Of a stretch of DNA of 18,524 bases, positions 13,731 through 18,524 are shown piece after piece. The notes under the pieces are model-generated. The model had not been told where the DNA came from. It worked only from the letters and a program-made list of their open reading frames with translations, and made no database searches. The stretch comes from Fimimonas sp963619835 (GTDB taxonomy: Bacteria > Bacillota > Clostridia > Christensenellales > CAG-314): assembly GCA_963619835.1 (NCBI GenBank), contig CAVEYD010000023.1:1-18524 (forward strand), in the 5' to 3' direction. Positions within the stretch are counted from its first letter, which is position 1. Each line of letters starts with the position of its first letter. The position numbers were made by a program, and so were the translations under genes.

Positions 13731-14701
13731 AAAAGAGTGCTTTGTTTACGTCTAAAGATATTTTTGTAATAATTTTGGCAAGTCTTGCAACGGCAGTTTC
13801 GCTTGAAATTTTCTTGTTGCCGTCAAACGTAGTTATTGGCGGAGCGCTAGGGATAGCCAGCATTTTAGACATCATGCTAACAAACGGCAATCCGTTGTCC
13901 ACGTGGTATTTTTCCGCAGGAATTTGGCTTTTTGCAGTAAATATTCCAATTCTTATTTATTGTTTTGTTTGCACCAAGCCAAAGTTTGCCGCTCACACAA
14001 CGCTTTATGTCGCAAGTTTGTCGATATTTTTAATTGCCCTTCGTCTTACCAACGTTGCAGCATTACTCGAACAAGCAATCAATGCCAACAGCACAGGCGA
14101 TAGAATAGTGTACATAATTATCGGTGCGGCATTACACGGAGTTTCTTTGCCTATGGTACTGTCGCAAAACTGTTCAACGGGCGGTAGCGACATTGTCGGA
14201 CTTGTCATGCAAAAAAATCAAAAGATATCCAGCAGTTTTGCCATGAGAATGATCCTTGGCACAAACATTGTAATAGTTTTGTTGTCATCGGTAGCCTACT
14301 ACATTGTTTACAAAGACATCACAAGTGCCGTCAACATGTTTATCTATTCTATCTCGGCAATGTTCGTATGCGAAGTTGTTCAAGAAGTTATTTTCAGCGG
14401 ATTTTCCTCAGCTTTGGAACTTGAAATCACAACCGAAAAGCGCGAAGAAGTCAAAGATGCGTTGCTTGCCGAACTCAAACACGGAGTCACCGCAATCAAC
14501 GTTGTCGGTGGTTACACTCAACAAGAAAAGTCAATGCTTGTATGTGTAATCAACAAACGCCAACTCACTTTAGCTCGCAAAATAATTCACAAAGTCGATC
14601 CGCAAGCATTTGCCTATGTAGAAACGGTAAAAGAAGTTATCGGCAAAGGATTTGTCAACAAGGAAGACGAGTTTTTCGAAGACGAGCCTTCAAACAACTA
14701 A
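13727..14701 (+). CDS. YitT-family membrane protein with C-terminal DUF2179 domain (second of pair)
   Basis: A 324-aa paralogue of the preceding protein with the same architecture. Hydrophobic segments lie at about 11-30, 36-50, 60-82, 92-108, 126-146, 174-196 and 203-222. The family motif PSNVVIGGALGIA is at 32-44, NCSTGGSDIVG at 148-158, and the DUF2179 signature HGVTAINVVGGY at 252-263. It ends in an acidic tail, NKEDEFFEDEPSNN, absent from the first copy. Identity between the two looks low outside the motifs, so this is an old duplication or a heteromeric pair rather than a recent copy. The ATG overlaps the previous stop codon. AGGAG at 13710-13714 is 12 nt upstream, rather far, so translation probably depends on coupling. 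Substrate unknown. Confidence 0.93.
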   Translation: MKKSALFTSKDIFVIILASLATAVSLEIFLLPSNVVIGGALGIASILDIMLTNGNPLSTWYFSAGIWLFAVNIPILIYCFVCTKPKFAAHTTLYVASLSIFLIALRLTNVAALLEQAINANSTGDRIVYIIIGAALHGVSLPMVLSQNCSTGGSDIVGLVMQKNQKISSSFAMRMILGTNIVIVLLSSVAYYIVYKDITSAVNMFIYSISAMFVCEVVQEVIFSGFSSALELEITTEKREEVKDALLAELKHGVTAINVVGGYTQQEKSMLVCVINKRQLTLARKIIHKVDPQAFAYVETVKEVIGKGFVNKEDEFFEDEPSNN

Positions 14702-14767
14702 TTGATTGTGTTCAATTGACAAAACAGTAAGTCAAATTGATTGTGTTCAATTGACAAAACAGTAAGT
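14700..14767. repeat. Perfect 33-bp direct repeat, period 35, at the end of the second yitT gene
   Basis: Two identical 33-bp copies occupy 14700-14732 and 14735-14767, separated by CA. The first copy overlaps the yitT stop codon. Each copy contains the inverted repeat AATTGA-N6-TCAATT and a TTGACA box (14716-14721 and 14751-14756). CAATTGAC of copy 1 can also pair with GTCAAATTG at the junction, forming a hairpin across the copies. The repeat lies directly upstream of the promoter region of the HD-domain gene. Confidence 0.95.
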
Positions 14768-14806
14768 TAGTATTTATGATTCAGTTAGACTTTTTTGTTG
14801 TATAAT
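14751..14806 (+). promoter_or_regulatory. Promoter region of the HD hydrolase-pepT operon
   Basis: Two overlapping possibilities exist. TTGACA (14751-14756), supplied by the second repeat copy, with TATGAT (14775-14780) after 18 nt makes a good promoter. A consensus TATAAT lies further down at 14801-14806, but its -35 position (GATTCA, 14778-14783) is weak. The TATAAT is preceded by TTG, as in the alcohol dehydrogenase promoter. Confidence 0.55.
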
Positions 14807-14838
14807 GTAAACACACAAGCTTTTAAGGAGACGACTTC

Positions 14839-15438
14839 ATGGCAGACATCGAATTGACAAAACAAAGCTTCATCGAAATTTTCACTACCAACATCAAGCG
14901 CGAAGGTGCCGAAAGTTTGTTAGACTATTTATCTCGCAACGACTTTTTCACCGCGCCCGCATCGGCAAAATATCACATGTCCGAAGAAGCCGGACTTTGC
15001 AAACATTCGGTAAACGTCTACAATCGTCTTGTAACGCTAATAAAGGCCGATTACGGACAAGATTATGCCAAAACCTTTTCCGATGAAACTATAGCCATTT
15101 GCGGACTTTTGCACGACGTTTGCAAAGTCAACTACTACCAAACGGAAATGCGCAACTCCAAGGAAAACGGCACATGGGTACAAAAGCCGTACTACAAAGT
15201 GGAAGAAAAATTCCCTTACGGCCATGGCGAAAAATCAGTCTTTATTATTACTCAGTACATGCGTTTGTCCCCGGAAGAAGCCATGGCGATAAATTGGCAC
15301 ATGGGCGGTTTTGACGAGCGAGTAAAAGGCGGAAGTTTTTCTCTTTCGGATGCTTACCGCAAGTATCGTTTGGCAACCTACTTGCACATTGCCGACATGA
15401 TGGCAACCTACATTGACGAAAACAAAGCCACAAAGTAA
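14839..15438 (+). CDS. HD-domain metal-dependent phosphohydrolase
   Basis: A 199-aa cytosolic protein whose core is an HD domain. The likely metal ligands are H56 (in LCKHSVNV), H92-D93 (in GLLHDVCK) and D186 (in HIADMMATYID), with H129 and H154 as further conserved-looking histidines. HD proteins hydrolyse phosphate esters of nucleotides or cleave RNA. The arrangement recalls the catalytic domain of YhaM-type 3'-5' exoribonucleases, but the OB-fold RNA-binding part of YhaM is missing. Substrate is unknown. AAGGAG at 14825-14830 supports the ATG. The gene is 45 nt upstream of pepT with no terminator between, so the two are likely co-transcribed. Family call is firm; function is not. Confidence 0.85.
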   Translation: MADIELTKQSFIEIFTTNIKREGAESLLDYLSRNDFFTAPASAKYHMSEEAGLCKHSVNVYNRLVTLIKADYGQDYAKTFSDETIAICGLLHDVCKVNYYQTEMRNSKENGTWVQKPYYKVEEKFPYGHGEKSVFIITQYMRLSPEEAMAINWHMGGFDERVKGGSFSLSDAYRKYRLATYLHIADMMATYIDENKATK

Positions 15439-15483
15439 TTGTGTAGCAAATTTATATCGCAGTAAACAAAAAGAAGGTACAAC

Positions 15484-16704
15484 ATGAACAATCAATTATT
15501 AGAAAGATTTTTACGTTATGTAAAAATAGATACCGAATCTGTTCCGGACGTCGAACAGTATCCCAGTAGCGAAAAACAAAAAAATTTACTAAAATTATTA
15601 AAAGACGAACTTGTCGAAATGGGAATTGATGCCGACATGGATTCTTACGGCTATGTTTACGCAACCATACCGGCAAACGTAAAGGGCAACTACAAAATCG
15701 GTTTTATTGCCCACGTGGACACGTCGTCCGCAGTGTCGGGCAAAGACGTTTGTCCGCAAGTAATCTCTAACTACAACGGACAAGACATTCCCATGAAGGA
15801 TGGTAGAGTCTTAAGCCCAACCGAATTCCCTTCGTTGTTGTCGCACATAGGCAAAACGATAATTTGTTCGGACGGCACAACGCTTTTAGGCGCCGACGAC
15901 AAAGCAGGTGTTGCCTCAATCATGCAAATGGCGCAGTACGTTGTCAGCCATCCTTCTTTTAAGCATGGAGAAATAAAAATTGCCTTCACACCGGACGAAG
16001 AAGTTGGCAGAGGTACCGACTTTTTCGACACAAAACGTTTTGGCGCAAACGGAGCTTACACAGTTGACGGTGGCGGACTTGGCGAACTTGAGTACGAAAA
16101 CTTCAATGCCGCAGCCGCAAAAGTTTCTGTTGTCGGCAAATCTGTTCACCCCGGTTCGGCAAAGGGAGTTATGTTAAACGCAAACCTTGTCTTGATGGAA
16201 TTGCAAGGCATGTTGCCCACTTTTGAAAACCCCATGTACACCCAAGGTTACGAAGGTTTTTATCACTTAGATTCAATCAACGGCACATGCGACAATGCTT
16301 ATGCAAGCTACATTATTCGCGACCACGACAGACAAAAGTTCGAACAAAAAAAGGCATTATTCCAAGAAATTGTCGATTTTCTCAACAAAAAGTACGGTCA
16401 AGGCACAGTTTCGGTTAAAATTACCGATAGTTACTACAACATGAAAGAAATGGTGCAACCGCAAATTCACCTTGTTGAAAATGCCAAAAAGGCAATGGAA
16501 ACGGCAGGAGTAACACCCCTTGTTTGTCCTATTCGTGGCGGAACGGACGGCGCACGTCTAAGTTACGAAGGACTTCCTTGCCCCAACTTGTTTACAGGCG
16601 GTTACAACTTCCATGGCAGATACGAGTACATCCCTCTCGAAGACATGGAAAAGGCAATGCAAACAGTTCTCAATCTTGTAGATATCTACAAAGATTTTGA
16701 GTAA
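15484..16704 (+). CDS. pepT: Peptidase T (tripeptide aminopeptidase)
   Basis: A cytosolic M20-family di-zinc exopeptidase that removes the N-terminal residue from tripeptides. The 406-aa length matches PepT. By comparison with Salmonella PepT, the metal and catalytic residues are H77 and D79 (in AHVDT), D138 (in LLGADDKAG), E172-E173 (in TPDEEVG), D195 (in YTVDGG) and H377 (in NFHGRYE); all are present. The lid/dimerisation domain, including VVGKSVHPGSAKG, is inserted at about residues 206-315. The ATG follows AGAAGGT at 15472-15478. It is probably the second gene of the HD hydrolase operon and is followed after about 200 nt by a bidirectional terminator. Confidence 0.97.
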   Translation: MNNQLLERFLRYVKIDTESVPDVEQYPSSEKQKNLLKLLKDELVEMGIDADMDSYGYVYATIPANVKGNYKIGFIAHVDTSSAVSGKDVCPQVISNYNGQDIPMKDGRVLSPTEFPSLLSHIGKTIICSDGTTLLGADDKAGVASIMQMAQYVVSHPSFKHGEIKIAFTPDEEVGRGTDFFDTKRFGANGAYTVDGGGLGELEYENFNAAAAKVSVVGKSVHPGSAKGVMLNANLVLMELQGMLPTFENPMYTQGYEGFYHLDSINGTCDNAYASYIIRDHDRQKFEQKKALFQEIVDFLNKKYGQGTVSVKITDSYYNMKEMVQPQIHLVENAKKAMETAGVTPLVCPIRGGTDGARLSYEGLPCPNLFTGGYNFHGRYEYIPLEDMEKAMQTVLNLVDIYKDFE

Positions 16705-16908
16705 TTTTACAAAGTAATTGTTCACCAAGCAAATTTGCAACCGTTGCTAACAAAGGTAAATTTATTGCCCCAAACTTGCAACTCAAACATTTTAATAAAA
16801 ACTTACTACTAAAGTAATTTTGCCTAAAATTGTAAAATGTTTGCCTACTAAATTCTTGCAAGTAAAATGTTTACAAATCAACTTGTTGCAACCACAAAAA
16901 CACAAAAA
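16705..16908. other. AT-rich intergenic stretch with short repeats downstream of pepT
   Basis: No gene is visible. It contains two copies of GTAAAATGTTT (16832-16842 and 16862-16872, period 30), two TTTTGCCTA/TTTGCCTA blocks, and a GCAAATTTGC palindrome (16729-16738). It is unusually rich in TTGC. The function is unknown; it is probably the 3' untranslated part of the pepT transcript. Confidence 0.5.
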
Positions 16909-16950
16909 AAAGACGCTTTTCGTTTTGAAAAGTGTCTTTCTTTTTTTTTT
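16909..16950. terminator. Bidirectional terminator between pepT and the convergent PAP2-like gene
   Basis: A 13-bp stem pairs AAAGACGCTTTTC (16909-16921) with GAAAAGTGTCTTT (16927-16939), including one G-U pair, around a 5-nt loop. On the plus strand it is followed by a ten-T run (16941-16950). On the minus strand the A run ending at 16911 supplies the U tract. It serves both converging transcripts. Confidence 0.92.
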
Positions 16951-16959
16951 AATTATTCG

Positions 16960-17541
16960 TTAAATACTAAAAACAATCCACGACGAAAGCATCATTGCAA
17001 CAATCGGCACAACCGAACCTACACAAAATTCTTTAAGCGAATGTCTTTTCAGCTTTATGCTTGCCCAAAGAGTAAGTAGCAGTACAACAAGCCCAAACAA
17101 AAACCAAGGCGAAACAAACACTGCAAGAAACACAATCGGACCGGCAACACCGCATGCGTGGCCACTCGGTTTTAGGTGAAAAATATCGCACACAAGAATA
17201 AGCAATCCGCTAACAAAGTACGTAAGAAAGTAAACCGATATCTCTTTCGGAAATTGTTCGGCAAATGCAAAAATACAGCATGCAACGTATCCCACAGCGG
17301 AAAATATTATTGCCAAAGTTCGTTGACCGGCACGTGCCTTGTCCTTAAAAGAGGGCAACAATTTTTGTGCAGGGTAAGCAAGAGTCGGCAAAAAGCACAA
17401 AAATGCAATTCCCACAAGAAGCGGTGCAACGCTACCGCAGTATTCGGGTTTCAAAACGTAAATCAAAATCAACGTTGCAAGCGCAACAATAGGCGGAAGT
17501 GTTGCGATGCGTACAAATTGTGCAAAGTTATTGTTGTTCAT
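16960..17541 (-). CDS. PAP2-like membrane protein (lipid phosphatase family, degenerate first motif)
   Basis: A 193-aa protein with about five to six membrane segments (roughly 16-31, 38-54, 75-93, 102-119, 131-160 and 174-192). The block KPSGH at 124-128 matches phosphatase motif C2 of the PAP2 superfamily. KLKRHSLKEFCVGS at 163-176 resembles motif C3, with H167 as the candidate nucleophile and H128 as the acid/base. The classical motif C1 (K-x6-RP) is not intact; the corresponding charged loop reads KDKARAGQR (67-75) without the RP pair. It may be a divergent phosphatase for isoprenoid or phosphatidyl phosphates, or a relative lacking activity. The ATG follows AAGGA with suitable spacing. 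The gene starts 10 nt after the degV stop, so it is the second gene of that operon. The terminator immediately follows. Confidence 0.7.
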   Translation of the reverse strand: MNNNNFAQFVRIATLPPIVALATLILIYVLKPEYCGSVAPLLVGIAFLCFLPTLAYPAQKLLPSFKDKARAGQRTLAIIFSAVGYVACCIFAFAEQFPKEISVYFLTYFVSGLLILVCDIFHLKPSGHACGVAGPIVFLAVFVSPWFLFGLVVLLLTLWASIKLKRHSLKEFCVGSVVPIVAMMLSSWIVFSI

Positions 17542-17551
17542 TTTATTCCTT

Positions 17552-18421
17552 TTATTGCGGACGATCGTCGCCCAGGTAGTAAACAGCCATCGTTCCGGGA
17601 CCGCAGTGGCATGCGATTATAGGGCCAATGTCAAAAATTCTTATATCAGCATTGGGAAAAAGTTTTTTAAGACTTTCATACGTTTTTTGTGCGGTTGCAA
17701 GGCAATTCGAATGCGAAATCCACAGTTTTCCGTCGTAGTCCAAGCCGTTATCAATGTGCGACGTAACGGTTTTTATTGTTTGTTCCATCGATTTTGTAAC
17801 ACTCATCACTTTTCCGCACACAACAATTTTTCCGTCGTAGTTAAGTCGCATTAGCGGACAAAGACGTAGCAAGTTGCCAATAAATGCCGCAATGTTAGAA
17901 ACGCGTCCGCTTTTGCCAAAGTAAGTAAGAGTTGTAGTAAAAAAGTCGTGGTGCAGTCCGTGTTTTCTCTTTTCCAAAAAGGTAACAATCTCATCAAGAC
18001 CAAATCCCTTGTCGCGCATGTCCAAAGCGTAGTCAACCAACATTCCGTAGCCGACGCAACTGCAAGTCGAGTCCACAACATAAACTTGATTTTTATTTTC
18101 GGCATTTAGTTTTTCTGCCGCTTTTTGTGCATTAAAAACCGATGCCGACATTCCCGAGCCAAAAGCAATATGCAAAACATCCCCATGCTCAAGTTCTTTT
18201 AAGAAAAATTCGGTATATTTATCTTGATTGATTTGCGAAGTTGTCGGTTTGTCCTTGTCTATTCTGCTGTAAAATTCGTCAAAATATTCCTTGCTGTTAT
18301 CCATGCTGTCAACGTATTCAACGTCTTTTACAAAATAGCTGTAATGTATCACGTTTACGTTTCTTTGTTTAATGTAAGATAGTGGCAAGTCGATAGTAGA
18401 TTCACAAGTAATTGAAAACAT
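17552..18421 (-). CDS. DegV-family fatty-acid-binding protein
   Basis: A 289-aa cytosolic two-domain protein of the DegV/FakB family, which bind a fatty acid; FakB members present it to the kinase FakA for phosphorylation and entry into phospholipid synthesis. Family marks in order are CESTIDLP (6-13), corresponding to the usual DSTxDLP, then TTSQ (60-63), GSGMSAS (88-94), VVDST (115-119) and SGRVS (171-175). The C-terminal region has IGPIIACHCGPGT, matching the family ending IGPVIGTHTGPG. Substitutions such as C6 for the usual D and ACHCGPG for GTHTGPG are mild departures. AAAGGAG (complement of 18434-18440) is 12 nt before the ATG, rather far. It heads an operon with the PAP2-like gene, so a shared role in membrane lipid metabolism is a reasonable inference. 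No fakA is in the window. Confidence 0.92.
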   Translation of the reverse strand: MFSITCESTIDLPLSYIKQRNVNVIHYSYFVKDVEYVDSMDNSKEYFDEFYSRIDKDKPTTSQINQDKYTEFFLKELEHGDVLHIAFGSGMSASVFNAQKAAEKLNAENKNQVYVVDSTCSCVGYGMLVDYALDMRDKGFGLDEIVTFLEKRKHGLHHDFFTTTLTYFGKSGRVSNIAAFIGNLLRLCPLMRLNYDGKIVVCGKVMSVTKSMEQTIKTVTSHIDNGLDYDGKLWISHSNCLATAQKTYESLKKLFPNADIRIFDIGPIIACHCGPGTMAVYYLGDDRPQ

Positions 18422-18453
18422 TTTTTTTTAAGACTCCTTTAATGTACACACGC

Positions 18454-18481
18454 AACAATTATTACAAAACAATTATTACAA
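18454..18481. repeat. Tandem 14-bp repeat upstream of degV
   Basis: AACAATTATTACAA occurs twice in direct succession (18454-18467 and 18468-18481). On the minus strand this reads TTGTAATAATTGTT twice and lies about 30-60 nt upstream of the degV start, where promoter or operator sites would be expected. Each copy contains a TAATAAT-like -10 possibility, but no clear -35 box is seen. Confidence 0.8.
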
Positions 18482-18524
18482 GCATTGTTTTTTTTATATT
18501 GCAAACATTGTTTTTGTATTACAC

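Noticed and set aside
16867..17079. Short plus-strand open frame across the bidirectional terminator
   Set aside because: It runs through the hairpin and T tract into the antisense of the PAP2-like gene and its translation is low-complexity.
17176..17854. Plus-strand open frames opposite the PAP2-like and degV genes
   Set aside because: They are antisense to well-recognised coding sequence, are rich in Lys/Arg/Cys as expected for shadows, and lack start signals.

Overview
This window looks like a chromosomal segment of a low-GC Bacillota (Firmicutes), most likely an uncultured Clostridia-type lineage. The evidence is a strongly A-rich intergenic composition, AGGAGG/AGGTGA-type ribosome binding sites, sigma-A-like promoters, GTG and TTG starts, and a gene set typical of that group (tilS-hpt, two YitT transporters, DegV, a YycF/PhoP-like two-component pair, PepT). 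The exact taxon cannot be fixed from the sequence alone. I see no tRNA, rRNA, transposase, phage gene or CRISPR array. All 15 genes appear intact.

Layout. A repeat-rich leader (1-242) precedes clpB (243-2822), which ends in a hairpin terminator. A good promoter (TTTACA-N17-TATAAT) then drives an iron-dependent alcohol dehydrogenase gene that is tightly coupled to rsmA/ksgA (3069-5104). A second repeat-rich leader precedes tilS, hpt and an intracellular GH13 alpha-glucan hydrolase (5300-8957). A third repeat-rich leader, with an extended -10 promoter overlapping the GH13 stop codon, precedes a COG2509-like FAD-dependent oxidoreductase (9172-10539). Next come an OmpR-family response regulator and its histidine kinase (10726-12623), which overlap by 4 nt. 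Two different YitT-family membrane proteins (12819-14701) follow, with their own strong promoter and a structured leader of about 113 nt. A perfect 33-bp direct repeat and a promoter precede an HD-domain hydrolase and tripeptidase PepT (14839-16704). A bidirectional terminator separates these 13 plus-strand genes from a convergent minus-strand pair: degV, then a degenerate PAP2-like membrane protein.

Functionally the window mixes housekeeping (disaggregase, 16S rRNA dimethylation, tRNA-Ile lysidine formation, purine salvage, peptide turnover), carbon metabolism (alcohol/aldehyde interconversion, malto-oligosaccharide hydrolysis), sensing, and membrane or lipid functions. No defence system, biosynthetic cluster or mobile island is visible.

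The least ordinary signals are non-coding. Several intergenic leaders hold short, degenerate direct repeats of roughly 23-35 bp, different in sequence at each site but similar in scale. The yitT leader can fold into mutually exclusive hairpins. On the plus strand, Lys, Glu and Gln codons in front of a TAC tyrosine codon were always G-ending in my hand count, although A-ending codons otherwise look dominant.
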